Below, piece after piece: positions 17,592-26,728 of a stretch of 64,000 nucleotides of DNA (within the stretch, counting starts at the first letter, position 1; every line of letters begins with the position of its first letter). Below the pieces are notes generated by a model. The model saw only the letters and a list, made by a program, of their open reading frames with translations, did not search any database and was not told the origin of the DNA. Where the stretch lies: NCBI GenBank assembly GCA_959601495.1, contig CAUGPT010000009.1, forward strand, positions 1-64,000. Reading direction: 5' to 3'. The stretch is from Avispirillum sp959601495. GTDB taxonomy: Bacteria > Bacillota > Clostridia > Oscillospirales > CAG-272. The translations under genes and the position numbers were made by a program.

Positions 17592-18371
17592 ATGCGGATA
17601 GTAATAAAGGTCGGCACGTCAACGCTGACTCATAAAACGGGAAACTTAAATATTCGCCATGTAGAAGAGCTTTGCAAGGTCATGAGCGATCTGAAGGGCG
17701 CGGGCAACGAAGTTATACTTGTGTCCTCCGGCGCTATCGCCATGGGCGTCGGCAAGCTGTCGCTTCTGTCGCACCCTGAGGATATGCCCACAAAGCAGGC
17801 AGCTGCCGCAGTCGGTCAGTGCGAGCTTATGTATACATACGATAAGCTGTTTTCCGAGTACGGACACACGGTGGGTCAGGTGCTTGTAACGGGCAGCGAT
17901 CTCGGCGACGGCGCGAGATACGAAAATTTCCGCAACACGCTGAACAGGCTTATCGAAATGCGCGTTCTGCCCATCATAAACGAAAACGACACCGTTTCAA
18001 CGGAAGAAATTTCTCTCGGCGATAACGATACTCTCGGGGCAATAGTCGCAGTCGGGGCAAATGCCGATCTTCTCATACTCCTTTCGGATATTGAAGGTCT
18101 TTATACCTCCGACCCCCATGTGAACAGCGACGCATCTCTTGTGCCCGCGGTGTACGAGATCGACGAGGAGCTGCTATCCGCTGCGGGCGGCGCGGGAACG
18201 GCGCGCGGCACGGGAGGTATGCAGACAAAACTGCACGCCGCCTCCATCTGCATGGAAAACGGGATAGACATGATAATAGCCGACGGCTCCCGCCCGACGC
18301 TTTTGTACGATATAGCGGACTCAAAGCCCGTAGGTACAAAATTCTACGGAAAAAAGGACGGGGCAAAATAG
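17592..18371 (+). CDS. proB: Glutamate 5-kinase, kinase domain only
   Basis: 259 aa from the ATG at 17592 with AAAGGAG 8 nt upstream. The amino acid kinase fold starts at once (MRIVIKVGTSTLT), with SSGAIAMGVGKL, NENDTVSTEEI and GTGGMQTKLHAA. It phosphorylates glutamate in the first step of proline synthesis. Most ProB proteins are ~370 aa with a C-terminal PUA domain; that domain is absent here and the end (GTKFYGKKDGAK) is the normal end of the kinase part, so this is the short form rather than a broken gene. First gene of proBAC. Confidence 0.93.
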   Translation: MRIVIKVGTSTLTHKTGNLNIRHVEELCKVMSDLKGAGNEVILVSSGAIAMGVGKLSLLSHPEDMPTKQAAAAVGQCELMYTYDKLFSEYGHTVGQVLVTGSDLGDGARYENFRNTLNRLIEMRVLPIINENDTVSTEEISLGDNDTLGAIVAVGANADLLILLSDIEGLYTSDPHVNSDASLVPAVYEIDEELLSAAGGAGTARGTGGMQTKLHAASICMENGIDMIIADGSRPTLLYDIADSKPVGTKFYGKKDGAK

Positions 18372-18420
18372 GCGCCGCGGCGCTTTGCCGCGGAAAAATC
18401 GGAAATAAGGAGACTTATAT

Positions 18421-19677
18421 ATGACAACTGCCGAGCTTATAAAGCGTGCCGCCGCGACCAAGAGCGCGGTGGCAATGGCTGATACCGAAACGAAAAACAA
18501 AGCGCTTATGTATATGGCGGACAGCCTTGCGGCGCACACGGGCGATATAATCGCCGCGAACCGCGAGGATGTGGCTGCTGCCCGCGGCAGCATTTCGGAT
18601 GTTATGATAGACAGGCTTGCGCTTGACGAAAAGCGCATCGACGGCATGGCGCAGTCCATGCGCAGCGCCGCGTCTCTCGAAGACCCTGTGGGCAGGGTAC
18701 TTGATGAAATTATACGCCCCAACGGACTGCGTATTACAAAGGTATCCGTGCCGCTGGGACTTCTCGCGATAATATACGAGAGCCGTCCTAACGTTACGTC
18801 GGACGCGGCAGCCCTCGCCCTTAAAAGCGGAAACGCCTGCATACTTCGCGGCGGCAAGGAGGCTATACGCTCAAATACGGCAATAGTTGCTGCCCTCAGA
18901 GAGGGTATCGCGAAAGCCGGACTTCCGGAGGACGCGCTTTGCCTTGTTGAGGACACAACGCGGGAGAGCTCAAGAGAGCTTATGGAGGCAGTGGGCTATG
19001 TTGATCTGCTCATTCCCCGCGGCGGCGCGGGACTCATACGCGCGTGCGTTGAAAACGCGAAAGTGCCCTGCATTGAGACGGGCACGGGCATATGCCACAT
19101 ATACGTTGACCGTGACGCCGATCTCGAAAAAGCGCTTGATATTGCGGAAAACGCAAAGATGAGCCGCCCCTCCGTGTGCAACGCGGCAGAGGTCTTGCTT
19201 GTGCACCGCGATGTTGCGGAGAGATTTCTGCCCATGCTGAAAAAGCGTCTTGTCGACGACAGGATCGCTGCCGGAAAGCCCGCGGCTCAGCTGCGGCTCG
19301 ACAGCGCCGCGGCAGCTGTTATCGACGGCACACCTGCGGGGGACGGGGACTTTGACAGAGAGTTTCTCGACTATATCCTCGCCGTGGGAGTCGTTGACTC
19401 CGTCGACGCCGCGATCGATCATATAAGACGTCATTCGACGGGACACAGCGACGCTATCGTGACGGAGAACGAGTCGGCGGCAGCACTGTTTACGGCTTGC
19501 GTCGACAGCGCGGCGGTATATGTGAACGCCTCCACCAGATTTACGGACGGCGGCGAGTTCGGACTTGGCTGCGAGATAGGCATCTCCACCCAGAAGCTCC
19601 ACGCGAGAGGCCCCATGGGGCTGCGAGAGATGACATCATACAAGTATATAATAAAAGGAAACGGTCAGATCCGCTGA
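18421..19677 (+). CDS. proA: Glutamate-5-semialdehyde dehydrogenase
   Basis: 418 aa, normal length. It reduces glutamyl-5-phosphate with NADPH to the semialdehyde. The ALDH-type fold is clear: SRPNVTSDAAALALKSGNACILRGGKEA, IPRGGAGLI, and the catalytic Cys in MSRPSVCNAAEVLLVH; the C-terminal ARGPMGLREMTSYKY is diagnostic for ProA. AAGGAG lies 9 nt before the ATG. Second gene of the operon, 49 nt after proB. Confidence 0.96.
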   Translation: MTTAELIKRAAATKSAVAMADTETKNKALMYMADSLAAHTGDIIAANREDVAAARGSISDVMIDRLALDEKRIDGMAQSMRSAASLEDPVGRVLDEIIRPNGLRITKVSVPLGLLAIIYESRPNVTSDAAALALKSGNACILRGGKEAIRSNTAIVAALREGIAKAGLPEDALCLVEDTTRESSRELMEAVGYVDLLIPRGGAGLIRACVENAKVPCIETGTGICHIYVDRDADLEKALDIAENAKMSRPSVCNAAEVLLVHRDVAERFLPMLKKRLVDDRIAAGKPAAQLRLDSAAAAVIDGTPAGDGDFDREFLDYILAVGVVDSVDAAIDHIRRHSTGHSDAIVTENESAAALFTACVDSAAVYVNASTRFTDGGEFGLGCEIGISTQKLHARGPMGLREMTSYKYIIKGNGQIR

Positions 19678-19704
19678 GGATCTTTCGGAAAGGCAGTGAA
19701 TATT

Positions 19705-20511
19705 ATGGCAGAAAAAGAATACAGCTTCGGATTTATAGGCTGCGGCAACATGGGCGGCACTCTTGCGGCGGCAGTCGCCGCATCGGGCACGGGCAGCCTT
19801 GCCATTGCGGATCACAGCGTCGAAAAGGCTGAGAGCGCCGCAAAGCGCCTCGGAGCGGACGTTCTCTCCAACGAAGAAATAGTCGCGCGCTGCAAAATGA
19901 TATTTCTGGGCGTAAAGCCCCAGGTGCTCCCCTCAGTGCTTGAGGACGCGGCACGTCATACGGCAGGCGGACGTCACGTGCTTGTATCAATGGCGGCGGG
20001 CGTTGCCATAAAAAGCATTGAAGCATATGTGGGAGAGGACACACCCATAATCCGCATAATGCCCAACACCCCCGCGGCAGTGGGCGCGGGCACCGTGCTT
20101 TACTGCAAAAACGATGCGGCAACGGACGCCGACGTCGCTGCCTTCACCGCGGCAATGGCGCCCGCGGGCAGCCTTTGCCCCCTGTCCGAGGGACTTATAG
20201 ACGCGGGCTGCGCACTTACGGGCTGCGGTCCCGCCTTTGTATATATGTTCATAGAGGCGCTTGCCGACGGCGGCGTCAGATGCGGATTGCCCAGGGACCT
20301 TGCGGCGGACTTTGCGGCGCAGGTCGTGTACGGCTCGGCAAAAACGGCAATGGAGTCCGAATGCCACACGGCGCAGCTCAAGGACGCAGTATGCAGTCCC
20401 GGAGGCAGCACGATAGCGGGTGTTGAGGCGCTGGAGCGCGCGGCATTCCGCGCCGCGGCAATGGACGCGGTAACGGCGGCTTTCGAAAGAACAAAGGAAC
20501 TCGGCAAATAA
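19705..20511 (+). CDS. proC: Pyrroline-5-carboxylate reductase
   Basis: 268 aa from ATG 19705; GGAAAGG is 11 nt upstream, whereas the in-frame GTG at 19696 is too close to it. The Rossmann motif GFIGCGNMGG begins at residue 8; C-terminal GPAFVYMFIEALADGGVRCGL and SPGGSTIAGV are the family signature. It converts pyrroline-5-carboxylate to proline with NAD(P)H. Last gene of proBAC, 27 nt after proA. Confidence 0.95.
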   Translation: MAEKEYSFGFIGCGNMGGTLAAAVAASGTGSLAIADHSVEKAESAAKRLGADVLSNEEIVARCKMIFLGVKPQVLPSVLEDAARHTAGGRHVLVSMAAGVAIKSIEAYVGEDTPIIRIMPNTPAAVGAGTVLYCKNDAATDADVAAFTAAMAPAGSLCPLSEGLIDAGCALTGCGPAFVYMFIEALADGGVRCGLPRDLAADFAAQVVYGSAKTAMESECHTAQLKDAVCSPGGSTIAGVEALERAAFRAAAMDAVTAAFERTKELGK

Positions 20512-20577
20512 AATTTTGTCAATATACGCGCGGCGCTGCGGTTTTACCGCGGCAGACAGGCTTTTTTGAAAAAACAC

Positions 20578-20607
20578 TTGACAAAACAGGGTGTTTATAT
20601 GTATAAT
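20578..20607 (+). promoter_or_regulatory. Promoter of rpmH-rnpA
   Basis: Perfect TTGACA and TATAAT with an 18-bp spacer; leader of ~60 nt to the rpmH ATG. Confidence 0.85.
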
Positions 20608-20673
20608 AAATATTGCCTATGCGTGAAAACGATAATAATTTATTTTTCCATAAAACTGTAAGGAGGTGCGAGT

Positions 20674-20808
20674 ATGCTTAGAACATATCAGCCTAAAAAG
20701 CGCCAGAGAAAGAAGGAGCACGGCTTCAGAAAGAGAATGAAGACTGCCGACGGCAGAAAAGTGCTGAAGAGACGCCGCGCTAAGGGCAGAGCAAGACTTA
20801 CTCACTGA
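20674..20808 (+). CDS. rpmH: 50S ribosomal protein L34
   Basis: 44 aa: starts MLRTYQPKKRQRKKEHGF and ends KGRARLTH, the whole L34 sequence. AAGGAGGTG ribosome site. L34 is a small basic protein of the large ribosomal subunit. In Firmicutes it opens the rpmH-rnpA-yidD-yidC-jag-mnmE cluster near the replication origin; here proC, not dnaA, lies upstream. Confidence 0.97.
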   Translation: MLRTYQPKKRQRKKEHGFRKRMKTADGRKVLKRRRAKGRARLTH

Positions 20809-20847
20809 GTGTGTCCGGCTCGGCTCACGGTCCGAAAACTGACCGAT

Positions 20848-20892
20848 AACCTCCGAGAGATCCTCAGCGGACCGCATCGGAGGTTTTATTTT
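20848..20892 (+). terminator. Attenuator hairpin between rpmH and rnpA
   Basis: AACCTCCGA pairs with TCGGAGGTT, followed by TTATTTTT. It would end most transcripts after rpmH, matching the far higher need for L34 than for RnpA. Confidence 0.75.
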
Positions 20893-20917
20893 TAGAAAAA
20901 GAAAGGCGGCAAGCGGA

Positions 20918-21337
20918 GTGAAGCTGATAGCTATAAAAGAAAATCATCTTTACCGAAAAGCATATGCCAAGGGCAGACGTGCCTCGTCGCGCAGCCTTGC
21001 GGTGTACGCGCTGAAAGACCGCCGCAGCGAACGCCTTAAAAAATCAAATCCGCAGAAGCAGTATATAAACCGCGTGGGAATATCAGCCTCAAAAAAGATC
21101 GGGGGCGCCGTGGGAAGAAACCGCGCAAAGCGCGTGATACGCGAAGCGTACCGCGCCATTGAAGCGGGCATAGGCATTAAAAAAGGCTATCTCATTGTCA
21201 TTGCGGCAAAAGAGAGCGCCACGGTTCTGAAAATGCAGGATATACAGCTTGAAATGCATAACTGTCTTGCGCGTATAGACATGCTTTCGGCGGAAAAAGA
21301 AACCTCGTGCGGCAGCGGCTGCACCGAAGACAAATGA
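20918..21337 (+). CDS. rnpA: Ribonuclease P protein component
   Basis: 139 aa, GTG start. The conserved RNA-binding motif is GRNRAKRVIREAYR (residues ~67-80), with FxxY-type N-terminus (NHLYRKAYAKG). RnpA assists the RNase P RNA in tRNA 5' maturation. The C-terminal ~25 residues (SCGSGCTEDK end) are a non-conserved tail. Its stop overlaps the yidD ATG (ATGA). Confidence 0.95.
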   Translation: MKLIAIKENHLYRKAYAKGRRASSRSLAVYALKDRRSERLKKSNPQKQYINRVGISASKKIGGAVGRNRAKRVIREAYRAIEAGIGIKKGYLIVIAAKESATVLKMQDIQLEMHNCLARIDMLSAEKETSCGSGCTEDK

Positions 21338-21573
21338 ATATTTTCAAAAGGATCGTACTTTTGCCGGTGCGCTTTTACAGAAGGTTCATATCCCCTCTGT
21401 CGCCGCCGTGCTGCCGATTTACCCCCACCTGCTCGCAGTATTGCATAGAAGCCGTGGACGAGTGGGGAGTCATCCGCGGACTTGCCCTTGCGCTGTGGCG
21501 CGTTCTGCGCTGCAATCCATGGAGCCGCGGAGGATATGATCCCGTACCGAAAAATCCGAAAAAACGAAAATAA
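21334..21573 (+). CDS. yidD: Membrane protein insertion efficiency factor
   Basis: 79 aa from the ATG that overlaps the rnpA stop. The family block FYRRFISPLSPPCCRFTPTCSQYCIEAV and the CNPWSRGGYDPVP end are complete. YidD is a small amphipathic protein at the inner face of the membrane that helps YidC. Translationally coupled to rnpA. Confidence 0.95.
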   Translation: MNIFKRIVLLPVRFYRRFISPLSPPCCRFTPTCSQYCIEAVDEWGVIRGLALALWRVLRCNPWSRGGYDPVPKNPKKRK

Positions 21574-21591
21574 CGAACGAAAGAAGAACAC

Positions 21592-22866
21592 ATGGCTAAC
21601 ATTCTTCATTATATTGCGCTGCCCTTCGGCTATCTCATGAAGTTCTGCTGCTGGATAAGCCCCGGGCACAATTATATCGTAGCGCTCATATTCTTTACGA
21701 TCATCATTCAGGTGCTTCTTTGCCTCATTTTCGGCATAAAACAGCAGAAAAATATGCAGAAGCAGGCAAGACTCGCGCCCAAAGCCGCGGCTATACGCAA
21801 AAAATACGCGGGCCGCAACGATAACGTTACAAAGCAGAAAATGCAGCAGGAGATCATGGCGCTTTACAGCGAAAACGGCTACAGTCCCATGGGCGGCTGC
21901 CTGCCTATGCTTATCCAGCTTCCCATCGTCATGTCCCTGTACTACGTTGTCGTATACCCCATGCAGTATATCTGCCTTCTCGGTAAGGACGTGATTTCCA
22001 ACATGATAGTTGCCTTCCGTGACGCCGATCTTCTGTCGGCGACTGCGGTAAAGGCGCTGGGCGATAAGTTTGACGTGGGCTCCTCCCTTACCAACACAAG
22101 AGTTGCGCAGGTGGAGATCATAAAGCAGGTCAGCGAGTGGAACGCGACAGGCAATACCGCCGATGTCGCGAAGTACGCTCCCGAGCTTGCGGGCAAATGG
22201 CTGCCCGACTATCAGGTAGGCCCGCTCGATTTCTCTATCGCGCCGCCATACCCCAACAATCCCGATTTCAAAACGCTCTGGCCGCTGCTCATGGTGCCCG
22301 TTCTCATAGTTGCCACCATGATAATAAGCCAGATCCTCACCCGTAAGTTCTCTTATCAGGACCCCACCACTCAGGAACAGCAGAACAGCTGCTCCATGAA
22401 GGCTATGACATATTCCATGCCGCTTCTTTCCGCATGGATCTCTTTCTCGCTGCCCGCAGCCGTAGGCGTGTACTGGATATACAGATCCATCGCCGCAACG
22501 CTTCAGCAGTTTATAATGTCCAAGATAATGCCTATGCCCACATTCACGGCGGAGGACTATAAGGCTGCCGAAAAAGAAGTAAACGGCTCGTCAAGTAAGA
22601 AAAAGAAAAAGAACGCCCAGGACGGCGACGCATCGTCATCCTCCGGCGGAGAAAAGAAGCGCTCGCTGCATCATATCGACGACGATGACGACGATATTCC
22701 CGCAGCGGTTGCCGAGAAGTCCGAAAAGTCCGACGACAAAGCGGAGTCCGAGACGGACGCGGCGGAAAAAGAGGACAAAAAGTCCGACGCCGCTGCCCCC
22801 GTTACGGACGGAGAAGCGCCCGTTATGAAGGACGATAAGGGCAAGACAAAGTACGAAAAGAAATAA
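21592..22866 (+). CDS. yidC: Membrane protein insertase YidC/Oxa1
   Basis: 424 aa. About five membrane helices; the conserved core includes the Q/K-rich cytoplasmic hairpin (KQQKNMQKQARLAPKAAAIRKKY), NGYSPMGGCLPMLIQLPI and the WISFSLPAAVGVYWIYRS segment. A periplasm-side insert of ~70 residues separates helices 2 and 3. The C-terminal ~90 residues are a Lys/Asp/Ser/Glu-rich tail, positively charged first (KKKKK) and then acidic. It inserts membrane proteins, alone or with Sec. Confidence 0.94.
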   Translation: MANILHYIALPFGYLMKFCCWISPGHNYIVALIFFTIIIQVLLCLIFGIKQQKNMQKQARLAPKAAAIRKKYAGRNDNVTKQKMQQEIMALYSENGYSPMGGCLPMLIQLPIVMSLYYVVVYPMQYICLLGKDVISNMIVAFRDADLLSATAVKALGDKFDVGSSLTNTRVAQVEIIKQVSEWNATGNTADVAKYAPELAGKWLPDYQVGPLDFSIAPPYPNNPDFKTLWPLLMVPVLIVATMIISQILTRKFSYQDPTTQEQQNSCSMKAMTYSMPLLSAWISFSLPAAVGVYWIYRSIAATLQQFIMSKIMPMPTFTAEDYKAAEKEVNGSSSKKKKKNAQDGDASSSSGGEKKRSLHHIDDDDDDIPAAVAEKSEKSDDKAESETDAAEKEDKKSDAAAPVTDGEAPVMKDDKGKTKYEKK

Positions 22867-22883
22867 TTTTGAGGAAAAGTAAT

Positions 22884-24014
22884 ATGGCTGAAGAAATCAT
22901 CATAGAGGGCAAGACCTTTGAGGCTGCCATGGCGGAGGCGCAGACCAAGTACAACGGTGAAAACGTTCAGTACGAAATACTGGAGATGCCCAAGAGAGGT
23001 ATATTCGGAATAGGCGCGACTCCCGCAAGAATTAAAGTTATCATAAACGACGACGCCGACGATGAGGATACTGATCTTTCCGGCATCGTAGCCTCCATAA
23101 AGGGACTCGGCGTTACCACAAACCGCGGCGGCGGAGAGGAAAAGAGCCGCTCCGAGCAGCCCGCAAAGGACAAGCGTGAGGACAGACGCGAGAACAAACG
23201 CGATGACAGACGCGAAAACAAGCGTCCCCGCGAGGAGCGCGCGGAAAAGCGTGCCGAGGCAAAAGCTCCCGCCGCAAGCGAAAGCAGTGAAGATGCTGCA
23301 GCGGTAAAAACCGAGCAGAAGCAGACGCAGAAGCGCGAGCACGTAGCAAAGGAGCCCAGAGTTATCGAGGTCACCGACGCTGAAAAAGAGTGCGCGCTGA
23401 AGTTCGCAAACACCCTCCTGCAGGATATGGGCGTTGAGGCTGAGGCAAGATTTACCGGCAGCGAGCCTTCCGGCATCGGCGGCAACACATATCCCCATAT
23501 GGAGATCGCGGGCGAGGGCGCAGGCATCCTTATAGGACACCACGGCGAGACCCTTGACGCTATACAGTACCTTGTAAACCTTTGCGCTCACCGTAAGGGC
23601 GGCGGCTCTTCCAAGGAGTTTGTGAAGATCATCGTTGATATTGAGGACTATCGCCGCAAGAGAGAAGAGACACTTCGCGCGCTCGCAAGACGCACCGCGG
23701 CAAAGGCGCTCAAGTACAGAAGAAATATCGTTCTCGAGCCCATGAATCCCTTTGAAAGACGTATAATCCACTCTGAGATACAGGGCATCGAAAACGTGTC
23801 TACCCACTCCGTCGGCAGCGACGATAACCGTAAGATCGTTGTATGCTACGAGGGCGCGGACAAGGTCGAGCGTCGCCGCAGAGGTAACGGTTACGGTCGC
23901 CGCGGCGCAAAGCCCGAGGATGAGACCGCGGATATGTCCGAGGCAGCAGAGACCTACGAGGCTCCCGCCGAAGCGGAAGCCGCGGGTGAGGCCGCAGCGG
24001 AAAGCGAAGAATAA
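22884..24014 (+). CDS. jag: RNA-binding protein Jag/KhpB
   Basis: 376 aa from ATG 22884 (GAGGAAAAG upstream). Jag-N domain 1-55 (EGKTFEAAMAEAQ..., MPKRGIFGIGATPARIKV), then a ~100-residue charged linker rich in RREDKR repeats, a KH domain with GILIGHHGETLDAIQYL and an R3H domain (RRKREETLRALARRTAAKAL...). The tail is acidic. Jag/KhpB binds RNA and influences cell elongation in Gram-positives; it always sits after yidC. Confidence 0.94.
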   Translation: MAEEIIIEGKTFEAAMAEAQTKYNGENVQYEILEMPKRGIFGIGATPARIKVIINDDADDEDTDLSGIVASIKGLGVTTNRGGGEEKSRSEQPAKDKREDRRENKRDDRRENKRPREERAEKRAEAKAPAASESSEDAAAVKTEQKQTQKREHVAKEPRVIEVTDAEKECALKFANTLLQDMGVEAEARFTGSEPSGIGGNTYPHMEIAGEGAGILIGHHGETLDAIQYLVNLCAHRKGGGSSKEFVKIIVDIEDYRRKREETLRALARRTAAKALKYRRNIVLEPMNPFERRIIHSEIQGIENVSTHSVGSDDNRKIVVCYEGADKVERRRRGNGYGRRGAKPEDETADMSEAAETYEAPAEAEAAGEAAAESEE

Positions 24015-24069
24015 GCGAAAAGCTTCTTTGCGGAAAACAAAAAAAGAATTACGGCGGAGCTTTCCCCGT

Positions 24070-24105
24070 AAAAACGGGCTGCCGCAGACGCGGCAGCCCG
24101 TTTTT
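24070..24105 (+). terminator. Terminator between jag and mnmE
   Basis: 16-bp perfect stem (AAAAACGGGCTGCCGC arm), loop AGAC, T5. A very strong hairpin for the middle of a usually continuous cluster. Confidence 0.9.
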
Positions 24106-24156
24106 GAAAGTCCAAATGCGGCAGCAAAAAAACGAGATATATTCGGGAGATGCAAA

Positions 24157-25527
24157 ATGCTCGGTGATACGGTTGCGGCTGTCTCTACACCTCGCGGCAG
24201 AGGCGGCATTGCGGTAATAAGAATAAGCGGCGACGGCACGCGGGACGTGCTGCGGCGCTGCTTTGTCCCTGCGGGCAGTGCCCCGTGGGACAATGTCAGA
24301 AAGTCGTGCTTCGGCAAGATCGTCGACGGAAAAGATGAGATCGACACAGGTCTTGCGGTGTTTTTTCGCGCTCCGCATTCGTATACCGGCGAGGACAGCG
24401 CGGAGATAAGCTGTCACGGCGGCGTTGCCGTGACAGCGGCTGTGCTGCGCGCGGTGTTTGCCGCCGGTGCCGCTCCCGCGGCTGCCGGAGAGTTTACTCA
24501 GCGCGCGTTTATAAACGGAAAGCTTTCTCTCACCGAGGCAGAGGCTGTCGGAAAGCTTATCGACGCCGATACGGATTCAAGACGCCGTCTTGCGTACGGC
24601 GCGGCAGCGGGCAGACTGAAAGACGCGGCAGGCGGTGTGTGCTCAAGGCTGCGCCGTGTGCTCGCGGCACTGTATGCCGTTATAGACTATCCCGATGAGG
24701 ATATTGGCGACGAGGGAGAAAGGGAGATAGAAGGCGTTCTCGAAGCTTCCGCCGCCGAGCTCAGAAGGCTGCTCGCAACATACAAAACAGGATGCGCCGT
24801 CAGCGACGGAGTGGTATGCGCCATAGTCGGCTCTCCCAACAGCGGCAAAAGCTCGCTTTACAATCTGCTGTGCAGAAGCGACCGCGCCATTGTGACCGAC
24901 GTTGCGGGAACTACCAGAGACACCCTTTGGGAGACCGTCGACGCCGGCGGCATAACGCTGCGCATCGCGGACACGGCGGGCATCCGAAAAACGGACGACA
25001 TCGTTGAGGCGGCGGGCATTGACCGCGCCATCGGCGTTATGGAAAGCGCCGAGCTTGTCATAGCCGTGTTTGACGGCTCCGAGGCTCTGAAGCCCGAGGA
25101 CAGAGAGCTTACGGAGCGGCTTCGCGGCTGCGGCGCTGCCGTTATATGCGTTATAAACAAAAGCGATCTTGGGGGCGCCGCGGACACATCGGAATTTGAG
25201 GGCTGCGCCGACAAAACGGTCGTTATGTCCGCACTTACGGGTGACGGACTTGACAGATTGCACGACGCGATCAACGGGATCTACAACAGCGACGGGCTGT
25301 CCCTTGATTCTGATGCCGTTCTGTGGGACGCACGCCACCGCGCCGCGGTGGAAAAAGCGCTTGAGCTTATAGAAGAGTCGCGGCGCGCTCTTTCGGCGGG
25401 AGACCCCGCGGACGCGGTCTGCACTCTTGCGGAGAGCGCTCTTGCCGAGCTTTCCATGCTGGACGGCAGAGGCGTCAGCGAGGAGATTGTTGCGGAGATA
25501 TTCTCTCATTTCTGCGTGGGCAAATGA
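24157..25527 (+). CDS. mnmE: tRNA modification GTPase MnmE
   Basis: 456 aa from ATG 24157 (GGGAGA upstream). N-terminal THF-binding domain (DTVAAVSTPRGRGGIAVIRISG), helical domain, and the inserted G domain with GSPNSGKSS, DVAGTTRD, DTAG and NKSD; it ends in the required FCVGK (catalytic Cys). With MnmG it adds the (carboxymethyl)aminomethyl group at U34 of several tRNAs. The usual partner mnmG does not follow; instead come a small membrane protein and an RNHCP protein. Confidence 0.95.
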   Translation: MLGDTVAAVSTPRGRGGIAVIRISGDGTRDVLRRCFVPAGSAPWDNVRKSCFGKIVDGKDEIDTGLAVFFRAPHSYTGEDSAEISCHGGVAVTAAVLRAVFAAGAAPAAAGEFTQRAFINGKLSLTEAEAVGKLIDADTDSRRRLAYGAAAGRLKDAAGGVCSRLRRVLAALYAVIDYPDEDIGDEGEREIEGVLEASAAELRRLLATYKTGCAVSDGVVCAIVGSPNSGKSSLYNLLCRSDRAIVTDVAGTTRDTLWETVDAGGITLRIADTAGIRKTDDIVEAAGIDRAIGVMESAELVIAVFDGSEALKPEDRELTERLRGCGAAVICVINKSDLGGAADTSEFEGCADKTVVMSALTGDGLDRLHDAINGIYNSDGLSLDSDAVLWDARHRAAVEKALELIEESRRALSAGDPADAVCTLAESALAELSMLDGRGVSEEIVAEIFSHFCVGK

Positions 25528-25708
25528 ATATCATCGGGCGCACTGCGCTCGGATAGTATATGACAAGCGGCGCCGAAAGGAACAGACCGTGCCGCCGCAC
25601 GGACGACGGCAAAATAAATTTACGGTGATGTTCTTCCGCGACGCTCCGTGAGGCGGCAAAACTGCTGCCTTATATGCGTGCGGGCGCACAGACCGTGCCG
25701 CAGAAAAG

Positions 25709-25739
25709 CAAAAAGATCCGGCACGGAGACCCGTGCCGG
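25709..25739 (-). terminator. Terminator of the 166-aa membrane protein gene
   Basis: On the minus strand CCGGCACGG-loop-CCGTGCCGG is followed by ATCTTTTTGC. The 180 bp between mnmE and this hairpin hold nothing I can support. Confidence 0.75.
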
Positions 25740-25771
25740 AAAAAGTATTTCCTTTGGAAAAACCAAAAAAG

Positions 25772-26272
25772 TCAGTTTTTCTTTTTCGGAATAAGCACCA
25801 GTATAAGAACTATAATTGCGACAACGATAATTATGGCAATGATTATTGCCCATATGCCCATGCCGCTGCTTTTTTCCGTGCTGTCCGGTGAGACGGTTGA
25901 GGTCACGCTGTCGGAATCCCCGGTCACGTCGCCGCGCCCGCTTTCGTCGGTCATTTTGTCGGTGTCCTTGTCTTTGTCGGTATCTTTTCTGTCGGTGCCG
26001 CTTTCGCTGCCGCCCACAACTCCGTCGGGTGCGTTGCCGGATACGTCTCCGTCGGGGACGGCGTTCGTATTGTCGTCATTCGCTTTGTCCGTGCCGTTCA
26101 TATCGTTTTTGCCGCCTGCGGTGCTGTCAGCCGTGCCTGATGTTTCGGCAAGGGGAATGAACTTTACCGCTTCGCCGTCGGAATTCGCCGCAAAAGCGGG
26201 GAAAGCGCAGAGCACGCAAAACAGTACGGCGGCGCAGATACAGGATATGCATTTGAAAATTCTTAATTTCAT
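25772..26272 (-). CDS. Small exported single-pass membrane protein
   Basis: 166 aa. Signal peptide (1 to ~28, FPAFAA end), ~100 residues of low complexity rich in Asp, Ser, Thr and Gly, then one membrane helix (~139-162) and a KKKN cytoplasmic end: type I topology. Such acidic stalk proteins usually lie in the cell envelope; no function is recognised. AAAGGAG precedes the ATG. It interrupts the mnmE-rsmG neighbourhood on the opposite strand. Confidence 0.75.
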   Translation of the reverse strand: MKLRIFKCISCICAAVLFCVLCAFPAFAANSDGEAVKFIPLAETSGTADSTAGGKNDMNGTDKANDDNTNAVPDGDVSGNAPDGVVGGSESGTDRKDTDKDKDTDKMTDESGRGDVTGDSDSVTSTVSPDSTEKSSGMGIWAIIIAIIIVVAIIVLILVLIPKKKN

Positions 26273-26379
26273 ATTATGTCTCCTTTGATTTGAAAATGCA
26301 GTTTTGTGCTGATGATATTATTACCATACTTTGGGCGCTTATACGCGGCGGCGCAAAGTTATACTTTTTGTGAGGAATA

Positions 26380-26718
26380 ATGGAACAGAAACGCTTTACG
26401 AAAAACGACAGCGGATTTGTCTGCGGACACTGCGGCAAAACCGTTGAACCGCTGGGCTACACATCGAGAAACCATTGCCCGTACTGCCTTTGGAGCCGTC
26501 ATCTGGACGAAAACCCGGGGGACCGCGCAAGCAGCTGTATGGGAATGATGGAGCCGGTCGGCGCGCTTCCCGACGCGAAAAAAGGCTATATAATCAGCCA
26601 CCGCTGCACGGTCTGCGGCGCCGTTCGTCGAAATAAGGCGGCGTGCTCGGGCAGACGCGGCGTGCAGGAGGACGATATGCGGCTCATTATTGAGCTTACC
26701 GGCAAACATGATTTCTGA
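26380..26718 (+). CDS. RNHCP zinc-ribbon protein
   Basis: 112 aa. Two zinc-knuckle pairs (CGHCGK, HCPYC; later CTVCG) and the namesake motif RNHCPYCLWSRHLDENPGDRAS. The family is small, widespread in Firmicutes and Actinobacteria, and without a known function; binding of RNA or protein through the ribbon is a guess. It overlaps no gene and is followed by rsmG after 10 nt, so the two are probably co-transcribed. Confidence 0.9.
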   Translation: MEQKRFTKNDSGFVCGHCGKTVEPLGYTSRNHCPYCLWSRHLDENPGDRASSCMGMMEPVGALPDAKKGYIISHRCTVCGAVRRNKAACSGRRGVQEDDMRLIIELTGKHDF

Positions 26719-26728
26719 GAGGGCAGCC

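Noticed and set aside
22671..24347. 558-aa open frame on the minus strand
   Set aside because: It is the antisense of yidC end, jag and mnmE start, all of which are clearly coding on the plus strand.
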